A stretch of DNA of 64,000 bases, from assembly GCF_014805625.2 (NCBI RefSeq), contig NW_023998457.1:1651413-1715412 (forward strand), read 5' to 3'. A model generated the notes under the pieces. It had not been told where the DNA came from and made no database searches. It saw nothing but the letters and a program-made list of their open reading frames with translations. This document shows positions 21,960-34,215 of this stretch, one piece after another. Made by a program: the position numbers and the translations under genes. Position 1 is the stretch's first letter, and every line of letters starts with the position of its first letter. Source of the DNA: Glossina fuscipes. Its lineage: Eukaryota; Arthropoda; Insecta; Diptera; Glossinidae.

Positions 21960-23815
21960 GTTTGTATTTTGATCATAATTCATGCAAGTGCATCGTTTGT
22001 GGTTTGTATTTAGACAAATAAAATTTCATTGAATTATAAAGTTTATAGAGCATTATAGTAACATACTATGCCTTGACAATGCCACCTAGTGTTTGTAAGA
22101 GTACAATTGTATAGAATGTCTTGCTTTCTCTCTTTATATTGCGAATGTGTTTTTAACTTTTTGTCCATAAATATGTGTGTACATGTGGGTGTGAAAAAAA
22201 AAAAAACCAATTCACGATAATTTTAGTTTATCATTGCATCTGTCTTTTCTGAAGATCCAGGTTTGAAATTATTGACTATGTGTAAAAAAAGGATCCGGTA
22301 TTGTTATAGAAACGAAAAAATTATGTCCACCTTCAAGCTAGATTTTACTGTTTTTATCAGCATTTACCTCAGCCTTCGTAAGCTCCATCGAAACTTTGGT
22401 TTAACGACGGATAATATTTATATTTGTCGGAGGAGGTAAGGATACGTTGACGTAAGGCGCGCAGTGAAGATGTGTTTACATAAATATTAGTAACAGATAT
22501 GTTATTCGTAAAATATTAGTGAGGTCATTGGGGAAATTATACCTAGCAATATCAGTCACTATGTTCAAGACGGAAAAATTACTAAATTTCAAGGAAAAAA
22601 CCTTTCGCGGGCAATGAATTTTTTCTCACATATTTTAGAAAGTCCGAAGCATTTGTAGAACCAAAAAGAAAAGATTGATTTGTTGAGAAATTTACAAACG
22701 TTTAGTGTCTTAAGCAAAAATAACGCGTTAACTTGTTTAAAAAATCATATATTTATTTTCGATTCAGTATAAAATAAGTGTGGGATTTTCTTCTCATTTT
22801 TTACGATACAATTTATATATATATTTTTTTAATTTTAACAACAAATCCTTTCCAATCAACAGCAATCAAAAGGTCAGTTCAATGACTTACAGACCTCATG
22901 CTCTCATTTTAATGAGCAAGAAAGAGAAAATGCAACGCAATTTTAGAATTTTCATTAAATCTCCGTGAGATATATGTAGACATTAAAAAGAAAAAAATCA
23001 AGAATGCCAGAGTTCGGAGAAGAAGATCAATGTTATAAATAACAAAACTACATGCAAGCTATTTAAGCTTCACTGCCCATTACTTTTTGGTTTTCTTTTT
23101 TTTTTTTTTTGGAATACACATTACTCTCGATGTATCAAGTGTATCAAAACTATGCATTTTCTAGCAATGAAAGAATGTATCAAAAGTAGTGGCATGCATG
23201 CGTCCCAAGTCGAATAAAAAAGTAATCGATAACGTGACTATCAAAAGTCCGTCAGAATTGTTTGAAGACTTGAGATCAGTTAATTTGCCAATGTTGAGCT
23301 TCCTAGATTTATTGCCGTCGCCAACTTTATTGAAAACGATTGAAGTCTCACCAATTATTGTCTGTCTGTCTGAATAGATAAAAGTTCTAATCGACAATGC
23401 ATTTTCGGCAATAGTCAAATATCTGCAGAGGTTGATCATGTCAGTCAATGATGGAATGCCTCTATCTTCAGCTTTACCGCGGAATGGTTGAAGAGACTCA
23501 GGAGCTCTTAGAAGACTTTATAATGTAATTTTTGCCTTTTTGGAGCTTTGCAATGTAGGACCATAAAGGTAGAAGATTCGAATGTTTCAGAGGAACTTCA
23601 CAATAGCGGTTCTAGCTGCTGGTACATATTATAAAGAGTCCATCATAATTTGCATGAAAAGAATGTAATGTGTAGGAAAATATTGATTGCAAACGTTTCT
23701 CGCCCGATAAAGGAAGAACAAAAAAAAAAAAACGAACACATAAATAAATCCCTACCAGCATTGAAGGCATAATTGGCACATTTAATGAAAGGTAGCTGAT
23801 GTTCGATTAATTAAA
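21960..23815. other. Gene-free spacer
   Basis: No gene that I can support. A stretch at 23161-23448 is open on both strands (62-95 codons), but neither reading starts at a convincing site or resembles a known family. Runs of T/A occur at 22193-22205 and 23096-23110. Confidence 0.3.
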
Positions 23816-24225
23816 TTTTCAACCCATTTCAATTTTAATTCAATTCTATTTTAATTCAATCTTAATTCAATTCAACTTTAATTCATTTTCAATTCAGTTT
23901 CAATTCCAATTCAATTTAAATTTTTCAATGCGTTTCAATTCGTCATCAATTTAACTGCAGATCAGTTTTAATGCAATTTCAGTTGAATTTAAAATCAATT
24001 AAAACTTAATTCCAATTCAATTTCAATCTTAATTCAATTCAATTTCTATTGAGTTTAAATTTCACTTGAATTTCACTTTCAATTCAATTTCAATGTAATT
24101 TTAGATCAGATTTAATTCGATTTCAATTCAATTTCAGTTTAACTACTGATTAGTTTAATTTGAATTTAACTTCAATTCAATTTCAAATCAATTTCTATTC
24201 AATTCGCATTAAATATTAATCGAAC
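23815..24225. repeat. CAATT-rich degenerate short tandem array
   Basis: About 400 bp is built almost wholly from variants of TTTCAATTCAA and TTTTAATTCAATT, phased roughly every 11-12 bp. It is strongly biased to TTCAATT on the plus strand. No coding sense is seen. Confidence 0.75.
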
Positions 24226-25037
24226 TCTAATTTATTGTTCGGTCCTTTGCCAGTTTGATTTAAGAAAAGCTTCAAAACAATGCATCGAAAATATATATTT
24301 TTTTGTTGCCATATTTAAGACATAATTAAATTGGTTTAATTTAGAGAATTTCGATGGATAGTATAATCAAGTCTTACCACATAACTATCAGTTTCGATTT
24401 ATTGGACGATTTTTCATAAGCAATTCACTTCGGCACCTGTAAAAATTTAATAAGAAATTTTAGATACAGACGCAATTAATTTGCTTTTTTTTTGTTTTTT
24501 AATTATTCTCGCCTTATTCTCTCCATTCATTTTTTTTTCTTTTTTGCAATATTTTTTAAGGCTACTGAGAACAAAAAAGTCGTGATGACAAATAATGCAG
24601 TCAGATTTTCGAAAGACTAATAGCGAAAACAGATGGAAGACAGAAGCAGCTGCCAATGAAAATAAAATATACATATAATGCAAGAATGTATACATGAAAG
24701 CTACAATATTTTATATTTATATACAAGAAGAAGAAGAAATGCGTTAAATTTTAAATTTTTAAACTTTCTAGATAATTGCAGTTGAGATAACGGATTCGTT
24801 TAAATGTGTAAGTATCGAAATATTGTAAATTACATTCGTCCGATTATTAGCAATATAAATTACAATTTGTATTTTTATATATTCTCTATATGACGCCAGG
24901 CGTGTGGGCGTGCTTCAAACATTATATTGAGTTATGAAGAAAGCACTCATCATTAAGCATCATTAAGTTAATGCAGTTATGGCAAACGAAACATAATTTA
25001 TGTCATTTATATAAATATATTGAATTTTTTTATTTTA

Positions 25038-25310
25038 CGAGGTGTGTTCAAAAAAAGGCGTGGCGACTTTTAAAATTTTATTCGTAAATTTTTGGCTTTC
25101 TCCAGTTTCCAAATGACTCTGCAGAGAGCCATGAAAGAGCGGAAATTAAGGAGATGAAGGCCGTTTCATTGGAGGAGCCCAAGGCCATACTAAAGAGGGC
25201 ATATCACAAAAATGCTTCGACAATTTTAAGGAGCGCTGGTACAAGTATATTGTTTATAAACGGGATTACCTCCAGAAGGACAAAATAAGGGGACTAAATA
25301 AGAAACCACT
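25038..25310 (+). mobile_element. Mariner remnant, different subfamily
   Basis: It starts with a mariner-like TIR (ACGAGGTGTGTTCAAAAAAA). It jumps to the transposase C-terminus: in one frame the translation reads AYHKCFDNFKERWYKYIVYK, the counterpart of the mariner FEDWKKRWHKCI..GGDYFEGD end, followed by RDYLQKDKIR. The catalytic middle is deleted and no right TIR was found. Confidence 0.65.
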
Positions 25311-25674
25311 TAATTCTTTGGATGCATCTCGTATACGCCAATGAAACACTGAAATACTGATTTCTTTTCTGACGGTCTTTACCTTAGGGAATTCAATTAT
25401 GATCCTTCTAATATATTCTTTGATAAACGTAAGACTTTATGTACATCGATGTAGGTCTTCTGCATAGTCCTTCGTTGAAATCATTCGCCCATCGGCTTAG
25501 TCGTGCGCTCTCTTATCCGCTTGAATGGTTAGATTGAGTAGAGACACTCTTGATCGTTCTCGATCGATCGGTCTCGCAAAGATTGCGGTAGGGACTGAAA
25601 GCGTTTACATGTTCTTCAGTAAGGACTCTAGACCAAAATGCAAAACGGACATGTCACGTCCGTTCTTCATATTT

Positions 25675-25800
25675 TGTCTAGCGGCATAAAAAGAGGAAAC
25701 ATCAAAGACGGGCATATGTTTTTCAATCGAATTTCCATACCTCCCATTGATTTCATATGTTTTTCATTCCAATTTCCATACCTCCTTTTGAATTGTAAAC
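25675..25800. repeat. Short tandem duplication of about 50 bp
   Basis: The block ATATGTTTTTCAATCGAATT ..TCCATACCTCC recurs as CATATGTTTTTCATTCCAAT ..TCCATACCTCC. The open frame across it is not a gene I recognise. Confidence 0.6.
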
Positions 25801-26369
25801 AATTTCAGATGTTTTTTTCTGTACCTTTCCTAAAGGAAATCCCCGAGTTTGTACCTACGATTTCTAGTTCACACAAACTGCTACGACTGAGACTTATGCA
25901 TTAGAAACCACGCTTTGATCATCAGGTCACTATCGCTCTAAGAATTGAGAATGCGGGAATGCAAGCTTGATAGCCCCGCTTCTTCTTAACTGCTTGGCTA
26001 TGCGATAATACAACTTTTAATATGAAAGTAATAAATCGACACCCATAGCCTACAATAGTTAGAATATTATTTTAGGATATCAAGAATGAAATTTGTAGAT
26101 ATTAGATTAAATAAGATTGCAATAAATTGCAAGCATGTAATAAGGATTCGATTAAAACTTTCCCGAAATAATCACATGTGACGTTTAGTTTAAATTGCGT
26201 ATATGACGAGAAGTACAAATTTTAGAATCGACATCAAAGCAGGTACTCATTTATAGGTTTGATGGAATATTTTGCAAACCAAGCAGAAGACGAGTGAGAT
26301 CTTGATCATTTAGCAGAGACTAACTGTGAACAATAAAGTTTGTTTGAGATGATGGGAACTAAGGTATAT

Positions 26370-28120
26370 ACAATTTTCTTATTTTTTATATCGATTATCG
26401 AAAGATGAAGTCAAAACGTTTACAACACCCAGAAGAATGACAGCGTCATCAACATCAAATTCTATATGTCCGACTTAATCAAGTTCGCCTGTGCGGCCAT
26501 CTGTCTGCACGTGTAATGTGTGTAGCAAAAATTCTTCTCAGAGAATCCGACCACAGTACACGGAAGATAACTTGAGACCATCTATGCTTTGAAAAATAAA
26601 AAGCAACTGTATAAAAAAGGGCAAAATAGGTCGGAAAAACTCGATATTATATGTTATCACATCTTGTAGCGCTTGAGAAGAAGCTTGTAGAGAGACAATA
26701 CAAAAATTATATATTATTGATCAGTATAAAAATTATATTCGGCAGCGACCGAACCTTTTATACTCATAACCAAACCATGATTTTGTGATTGCATCAAAGC
26801 GTTTGCAACGCGCCGAAGAAATGGTCAGAGAGCCCACCATATATATATACTATATATATATTCTTGATTAGCATCAAATTCGAAATGAAAATTCGGAATG
26901 AAATTGTCGACTTCACATTTCGCAGGAACCCTAAAAGGTTTTGTATTGAAAATTGGGCAAATCGATCGAAGAGCGCGCCTACGGTTTTACGTAAATTGAG
27001 AACATCTCCGTTTTTCAAAATGAATAAAAAATTTTTGTTCTTCTTTTTTTTTAAATCTATCAAACCGTACACTTATATTCTGTGGGCTACGAATTTGCAA
27101 AAGAACATGAAACGGATCAAAACTGATCAGGGAAGACGCCTACAACGCCCACACGTCTGTACAAAGAAAACTGAGAACAACTTGGCTTTTTCGTGTTTTT
27201 TTCTTCGTTACTCATAAAGTGCAATACATACCCCAAATAAATCTCTTCACTTTTATTCCGAAAATAGAAAAAATTAACTGACCCTGGCCCCCCCATCCAA
27301 TATTATAAAATATAAAGAAGTTTTGGTTTTTTTTTTTAGTCTTTCTCAGGTTAACGGTGATGGGTATAAAAGATTCGGTCGCGGCCGAATATAATTTTCT
27401 TACTTGTTTTCTTTTTTATGGAAAAACATTCACTTTATACACATATGTACTTGTGTTGTTCAGCATGGATACGAAACATTTACATTGCGTTAAACATCGC
27501 TAAAAATAACATTTTGTTTATGCACAAAGAGAGAATGTAAGAGATGCATAAAGAGCGCCAGACAGAGAGAGAGAGAAAGAGAAACGACGAGAGTTTGAAG
27601 AACGCTGACGAGTAGTATGGAGTACAATACATGGATAATAGTAGGGTGATTGAGAAAATATCAGTAAATTTTGCCTTTGCCTCTTTTCAAATTTAATTTA
27701 AGATCTAAGAACTCATTATATGTGAAATTAAGATCTCTTTCTAAATAAAAAATAAATGTTTTTCTTATCCCATCCCATCACCGAAGGATGAGGGGTATAT
27801 TCAGTTTGCCAAAACGTTTGCAATGCCCAAAAAGAAGCATAGAGGGTCCACAATATAAAGTCTATATATTCTCGATCAGTATCAAATTTTAAATCGGTTT
27901 AAGCATGTCCGTTTTTCTGTTCGTTCGTGTCCTGGCCGTGCAAATAAAGCTATCAGCTTCAACTTTGGCGAAAGCATTGGAAGTTCTTGTACGTGGGCTG
28001 ATATTGTAGGCCAAATCGGTTAAAGGACACGCCTAGATTTTCATGTTTTTCTCTCTTTTCGGATAACGGTGACGGGTATAAAAGACTCGATCACGACCGA
28101 CTACAATTTTCTTACTTGTT
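26370..28120 (+). repeat. Family-B interspersed repeats, several copies
   Basis: This is a second repeat family. Copies share AAAACGTTTGCAATGCCCAA or similar near one end. The other end is GACGGGTATAAAAGACTCGA, followed by CGACCGACTACAATTTTCTT and ACTTGTTT. Ends of this type fall at about 27415 and 28118. An inverted edge (CGGCAGCGACCGAACCTTTT, then ATACTCAT) is at about 26738. The 27770-28118 copy looks complete at both edges, but short. Confidence 0.55.
27554..27600. repeat. (GA)n tract upstream of neurochondrin
   Basis: The tract reads CAGACAGAGAGAGAGAGAAA and continues GAGAAACGACGAGAG. GA runs can bind GAGA-type factors in flies, but this one is about 860 bp from the ATG, with family-B repeat between. 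A regulatory role is unproven. Confidence 0.5.
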
Positions 28121-28460
28121 TTTGTTGTATTATTTTAAAAATAAAATTTTCCTAATATTAGTTTTCGTATAAACGTTTGTATCAAACGTAGAGTTGAAAA
28201 AAATATTTTTCGATTTTTCAGTTAAGGAGAGTGCGTCCAGTGAAAAAGATCAGATATTTTCCAAACTGTTATAAAAGTAGTACAAGATTTTTTTAAGATA
28301 TATATCTGCTTTTATGTGATGTGAAAGTAAACTTTGCTTAAAATAGATTTGAAAATTTAAAAAAAAAAAATAAAGAAAAAACACAAAAACATTTAAATAT
28401 ATGCCGTTCATTAATTAATTGAAGAATTAGTTGAGGCAAAAGAAAAAAAAAAAAGAAAAA

Positions 28461-30638
28461 ATGGCTGATATACCGGAAACCATTAAAAAATGTGCCGCCA
28501 TGTTGAAGGCTACCAAAAGTGATACCGAAAAATTCGCTGCCTTATTTATGGTCACGAAACTGGTAAAGGGTAAAGATTGTAACGCCAGCGCTAAGAAACT
28601 TTTATTTGAATCGATCGGCTTTGATTTTCTAAAGAAGTTATTAAATGGTAAAAATTTACCGAATGATTGTCCACCTTTAGTGTACAAAAGTGTAGCTTTA
28701 TCTATACTGACATGCTTTTGCCAAGAGGAAGAATTGGCCACACATAAGGAAATGCTGGAAGCTATACCCACTTTAGTTGAAATTGTCGAGCAAGCCGACG
28801 ATGATGATTGTGATGATAATTTAATTGTCGTTAGCGAAGCATATAGCTGTTTGAAATCGATTGCTTCCTTTGAACCGGGTCAAAATATTTTAATCGATTC
28901 GGGAACAATTGCTAAAATGTCACAAATATATGCGGCTCAAAGTTTTCAAACAGATGAAGCTTTACAATTGATTGTATTATTGGTGAATAAATTTGGTACA
29001 GCAGCTTGGTCGGATGATCCGAAACCGTTTAACGCTTTAGTGCAACGAATTTCATTAGATATGGAAACCGATCATAGTGATCGTAAATATGATTTATGTA
29101 AAATTTTAGCCGCAATTTTAAAAACATGCAAACGTGAAATAATTTATAATTCGTTAGAAGGTGAAATATGGCCGGAGAGTTTACTTAAAGGTTGCGGTGA
29201 TATATTAAAAAGTAAAATTGGTCCTAAGCAGCGTGAACCCACATTGCATTTAATTGCCACCACACTACAGGTACTCGGTATACAATGGGCTTTCATGAAC
29301 GATGAGAAGCAATTTTATTTGCTCATATTGCAAATGGCCGCTATCGAGGTGCGAATGCAAATGGATGAGAAGAAATTGGAGACAACGTTCCGTAATGCTG
29401 AGCTTATACAAAATTGTTTTGTGATTTTGCAAAAATGTATCGAATATTTGGCAACCGATCAATTGGATTTAGAGCCTAAGGAAAAGCAAACAACGTACAC
29501 CGCATTAAAAGGTGCTTTCAATCAAGTCCTGTCCGTTTTGAATCGGATATCGAATGATAAAATCAAAGATACAACAAATCCTAAGGAAAAATATTTCATA
29601 CGTGCCTCAGTGGGTATATTATCGTCGTGGTTAGCTCAAGAAACTACCGCCATGCGACCGGCAATTTATAAATTATTGCCGTTTATGTTTAAAGTAGCTA
29701 ATGAGTCGTTTGAAGAGTTCAAAGAATGGCGTTCGGCAGCTGGCGTGAAGAATTTCGATCCACCAACCGATATATTACGCGTTATGCTACCGGCTATATG
29801 CCATTTAGTGTTGGAAGACGAAGCTCGCAAATTGATATTTTCGACTAAACAAGATGAGGTTTTACTTCAGCATATTGAGTATTATTTCACTATCGCTCAT
29901 TATAAACGACCACCGATACCGCGAGCCGAACGTCTTAAACGAATGAACGAGCCCGATCCGAAACCCTCACCCGAACAATTGGCCGAAATGCAAAATGCTC
30001 GTTTAGCAATCATATCGATGTGCAATATACTTATGAATTTAACCGTTTTGGAACCAAAATTATCCGAGGATGATCCGATGTTTGCTAATCTATTTAAATT
30101 TGTCGTTGAAAGTTTACCCGAATTGAAGGACACACCCGATAATTTAGTATTACATGGTAATTTGTCTGTCTTAGGATTACTGCTGCTTAAGCAGCAAGCG
30201 AAACGAGTTAAACAAAATGATTTCTCAATATGCCGTTATATACAGGCAACTATACGTTTCCTATGGGATGCTTATAATATTGACGAATCGAATGATCCTA
30301 CTGCCTTGGTTGTAGTTATCGCTTATAAAAAACACTGGAATGAATTATCAGAATTATGGTTTTTGGGTATGCAAACTATGTGCGGAGTTTTACCGGCAGT
30401 TCCATGGATATCGGAATTCGCTATCGAATCAGGTTGGGCTGAGGGTATTGTTCATTTATTGAAGAAGGTCAAAATCGGTACTCTACCGGCGAATGTGAAA
30501 TCGGCCTATGAAGATTTTCTATCACAATTGGTCGAAGTAAATACTACGGTTCCTGGCGTCTTGAAGAAGGCCGATGCTTTACGCGTTTGCCGTAATCATC
30601 GCATGATGGAATTGGGAAAAAAACTCTTTGGAGATTAA
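28461..30638 (+). CDS. Neurochondrin
   Basis: An intact intronless frame of 725 residues, close to the usual neurochondrin length (about 700-730). The ATG at 28461 is preceded by A-rich sequence, with A at -3. In-frame codons further upstream lack an ATG. The protein is a leucine-rich helical repeat (armadillo-like alpha-solenoid) protein without catalytic motifs. Recognisable family segments are DKFAALFMVTKLVKGKDCNA-like (residues near 30, here TEKFAALFMVTKLVKGKD), FDFLKKLLNGKNLP, an acidic run DDDDCDDN, EAYSCLKSIASFEPGQ, and the C-terminal VPWISEFAIESGWAEGIVHL. In vertebrates neurochondrin is a cytoplasmic, neuron-enriched protein linked to neurite growth, CaMKII inhibition and SMN/GPCR binding. 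The fly role is inferred from homology only. The high-quality frame in a repeat-rich area argues for an active gene. Confidence 0.95.
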   Translation: MADIPETIKKCAAMLKATKSDTEKFAALFMVTKLVKGKDCNASAKKLLFESIGFDFLKKLLNGKNLPNDCPPLVYKSVALSILTCFCQEEELATHKEMLEAIPTLVEIVEQADDDDCDDNLIVVSEAYSCLKSIASFEPGQNILIDSGTIAKMSQIYAAQSFQTDEALQLIVLLVNKFGTAAWSDDPKPFNALVQRISLDMETDHSDRKYDLCKILAAILKTCKREIIYNSLEGEIWPESLLKGCGDILKSKIGPKQREPTLHLIATTLQVLGIQWAFMNDEKQFYLLILQMAAIEVRMQMDEKKLETTFRNAELIQNCFVILQKCIEYLATDQLDLEPKEKQTTYTALKGAFNQVLSVLNRISNDKIKDTTNPKEKYFIRASVGILSSWLAQETTAMRPAIYKLLPFMFKVANESFEEFKEWRSAAGVKNFDPPTDILRVMLPAICHLVLEDEARKLIFSTKQDEVLLQHIEYYFTIAHYKRPPIPRAERLKRMNEPDPKPSPEQLAEMQNARLAIISMCNILMNLTVLEPKLSEDDPMFANLFKFVVESLPELKDTPDNLVLHGNLSVLGLLLLKQQAKRVKQNDFSICRYIQATIRFLWDAYNIDESNDPTALVVVIAYKKHWNELSELWFLGMQTMCGVLPAVPWISEFAIESGWAEGIVHLLKKVKIGTLPANVKSAYEDFLSQLVEVNTTVPGVLKKADALRVCRNHRMMELGKKLFGD

Positions 30639-30808
30639 AACACCGTTTTTTTTTTTTTTTTTTTTTCATCCTCTATACAGAGAGCAGTCTCTAACAAGGA
30701 TAATACCAATTTTTTAAGTATAATATTTTTCTTACAACAAAAACAGTTTATGAAAATTACATTTGTGTAAGTGTTACAAGTTTTCTTTTTTTTCTTAATT
30801 TTTGTATA

Positions 30809-30814
30809 AATAAA
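30809..30814 (+). terminator. Candidate polyadenylation signal of neurochondrin
   Basis: An AATAAA lies 170 bases after the neurochondrin stop, within an A/T-rich stretch with a second candidate (TAATAAAAG) near 30860. The 3' UTR would be roughly 190-240 bases. Confidence 0.5.
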
Positions 30815-31164
30815 ATAATAAAAAAATATAAAAAAAAAACAAAAAAAAACATTCATGTAATAAAAGAAATATTTTTTGTTGGAATTTATATACCCTTAGA
30901 AGGATGATTCTGTGAGGTTTTAATAGCAATTTGCTGCTTGTTTGCTTCTTTGTGTTAGCAGTTCCCACATTTAATATTCGGAATATTTCGAAGTAATGCT
31001 AAGATTATGTGCAATAAAGTGCCGGGGCTTATTGTGGACAGCGATTAAATCAGGAATGTACTCGACCATGCTCGGTCATCCGGTATCCAATTACTTATGT
31101 TTTGTACACATTTTCAGCGCAACTTTGAGCAGATCACACTTCTTGCCTTTATGTACATTTCAAT

Positions 31165-32138
31165 TTTTATATCCTACATCACTTGTTCTAACGGGTACAT
31201 TAAGTTGATGCGGACGTATGTAACACGTAGAAGGGCTTCCAAGAGACAACCCTTTCATTATACCGATCTACGTTTGTCTGTCCATCTGTACACGTAAATT
31301 TGAGTTCGCAATTTTTAAGATATTATGAAGAAATTTGATACAGTGATGTGCTATGATCCGAGGACGAACCCTTTTGAAAATGCACTTTCTCGGCCGTTCT
31401 CCATATAGCGCCCTATTTTGAAAAGTTATTATGTCGACAAAAAAATTCAATTTTCAAAATTTATCGACAAAAGTTGTCAAATAACGGTATTTTGACACTC
31501 TTAGTTGTTGTGAACATTTTGGACCGGATGGCTCAATTAACCAATCCCATGAAAACTGAGCATTTATGTGGCAAAAAGTCGAATTTTCAATATTTCATGC
31601 TCATTCTAGTGAATTGACACAGAAATCCGCCTTACCAAATTTGGACTAAGTAGGCTTATGTTTGGATACGACCGCATGTGATGGTTCTGATGAAATCTAG
31701 ACTCTTATATGCCAAAAAGGCCTAATAGTTCATTTTTTTGTGAGGAAAACTTTTTCATTACAGTAATTAAAGGGGAAAATTAAGTGAACATAATTTTAAC
31801 CACATGGCTTTATTTATTGGCCCCATTCCATATCAAATATCTCATGATATCTTAATAATTCATAGGAGCAAATCAGCAAAAAGAATTCGCGGCAGGGAAT
31901 TTGGATCATTTGGACCATCCCTTTTATGGGCACTATCACGAATAGCAAACTCTTATATGGAGAGAGATTCAAATTTTCCAATATGCGGACTTTCATAAAA
32001 ATTGCGACTTTCATGCAAGAAAATAATGTGTACTTCTTGGTGTATTATTATTAAAATTAGTGAATAACTGTACTGGGCGAAGTAGCGTAGGGCATGTAAT
32101 GCTTGGCGTTGCCCGACTATAATGTTCCTACTTGTTTA
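31165..32138 (+). repeat. Near-full-length family-A repeat copy
   Basis: This sense copy starts ATATCCTACATCACTTGTTC. It carries CGATCTACGTTTGTCTGTCC and ends GTAGGGCATGTAATGCTTGG, then CGTTGCCCGACTATAATGTT and CCTACTTGTTT. Both edges are present. The open frames in it are short and share nothing with transposases. Confidence 0.65.
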
Positions 32139-32299
32139 TCTTAATTTTTGAGATTGTGGAATTCACTTAAGTAGCATCGCATATATATCAACAGTATCTC
32201 GAAGACTGGACCAGTTAGAAGCCATCGACAGGTTCTATCGCCTATTAAAAAGTGTTTTGGCAGCGGTAAGAAATAATAAGACGTTTTGAAAGTAAGGAG

Positions 32300-32900
32300 A
32301 ACGACATAGAATACAATGTAGAAGCTTGAAGGATATGCTGATCCAAAAGTATAAAAAGGTACTGTGTTATAGGTACCACTATGATAATATAAGTGTTTAT
32401 ACATTAGCGTAAATAGAAATTCCGTAGCGCGTAAGCTTATACTATTGTAGCACATATCCTAAAGTAAGAATATATACGAACAGTCTCGGCACTGCGACAC
32501 TAGTGCACATACCAACACCGTAGGGTGAATGTTTTTACGAATAATACATCATAGTATAAAATTGAGGTATACCTCAATATGGTATATATACTGAAGTGTA
32601 CGGAGAATTTATTCCAGTTGTATAAGCATCCACATCGTGGTATAAGTGACTGTACGGTAGTGTAAATACTAGCACGGTAGTGGGATCATTTATACGGAAA
32701 GCTGCAGAGGAAGCCTTTGTAACTCAATATGGACAATTATGCCGAAGTGTGAGGAGCGTTTATACTGGTCCTCGTGTAAGTATTAACATTCGCGTGTAAG
32801 TGCTAACACCGTAACTTAAACGCTAACATTGCGACGTGAAAGCTTCGTGAACTTCTATACTCTATTGTAGAAAATTAATCAGGAAAACTGTTAAAAAAAG
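32300..32900. repeat. Degenerate GTGTAAGTGCTAAC-type minisatellite
   Basis: Loose tandem variants of a 30-45 bp unit built from GTGTAAGT, TAACACCGTA and TTTATAC pieces. The clearest are at 32780-32840: CGTGTAAGTATTAACATTCG, then CGTGTAAGTGCTAACACCGT. The array fades toward both ends. No coding sense is seen. Confidence 0.5.
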
Positions 32901-33224
32901 GCTTTGGCGATAGCTCTGTGACAACTATGAGCCAATCAACGAAGGGTTACCGTGTTGGTATAACAAAGATAGCATAAGTTCACACGAAACGAGACAAAAA
33001 ATGAGGGACATTGCGTTATAATAATTGCAGATGCCATTGTAAAAATTGGAGTTTCAGAAGAGTGCTGTAAATCGATTCTCGAACATGAACCGAGATGTTT
33101 TGGAAATTGATACAAAAATTTATATCAAAAGTGTTACATTTCTCATTAAATCTTGTCGATACGGTATGCAATGGGATTTGATGCCGCGATCGTGCTATGT
33201 GGTATGTTTTTATACTGTCCCTAT

Positions 33225-34215
33225 ACCGTGACCCAAAGGAACATTGAGTTTATGCGGATATATGCAACAGAATTATTTGAGGTAGACTTACCTTTTATTA
33301 CCTGAATCACTTTCTTTAATCAATCTAGGCTTGTCCGTCTGTCCGTCCGTCTTGGTTTCTAATGTTCAAAGTACAGCTTCTGTTTCGGAGGCTCGCATCT
33401 TTTTCAGACCTCTTGCCCTGGCCGCTGCTTCACAATATTCCGGAGGGAATGGTGGCGGTTCGTCGTTTTCTCTTTCCACAGGAGGATAGGGTTTCCTATA
33501 ACTTTTCATTCTTCTTTTTTTTCCATTTGTGGTTAAAGTTTATAAGCACACACACACACTGCCTAGCTGTTTACCTAATTTGTGTTCCCTTCAGTTTTTA
33601 AATCGCTTGTAATCTTTGTGCAAACGCCTTTTTATCTTTTTGATCTTTTGTCGTTCCCTTCTTTGACTGCAATTGGTGAGGTATTTTGATGATATTTAGT
33701 GGGTTTAGTGAACGTAAGCAACACTTGGAAAGGCTTTAGTAAGACAAATTTTTTAGCCCACATATCGATTCACAGTCATTTTCTACTTCGTTTTAGATTT
33801 TGTAACCCCGTCTGTCCATTTTGTTTTTGTGTTCAACCTATGAGCTGTTTGATGAAACTTGGTATACTGACGCAATGGTGTATTAAATTTGTGCGGATGT
33901 ACGCAAAGCCAAAAGGACTAGAGATTGATCTAGGCTTTTATTATATTAAATTACTTTCTCAATCCTTTTAAAATTGTCCGTCCGCCTGTTCGTTTCGTTT
34001 TCTTATGTTCGGCTAACATTTTTGAGATACTTTGACGGAATTTGGTATACCGGCGGGGTTTGGTCGAATACTATTGACAATGGTATGGATAAGAACACTT
34101 TTTTGACCATTTCCCATACAAAGACTTGTGTAGAAAAGTCATTATGTAAAAAACTGTAGTGCGATGTAGGGCATTTAAAGGTCGGGACTGTGCCCTGCTA
34201 TAGTGTTTTTATTTG
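33225..34215 (+). repeat. Family-A fragments
   Basis: Two sense fragments, about 33225-33360 (GTCCGTCTGTCCGTCCGTCT) and 33850-34215. The second ends GATGTAGGGCATTTAAAGGT, then CGGGACTGTGCCCTGCTATA and GTGTTTTTATTTG. The stretch between them is unassigned. Confidence 0.5.
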
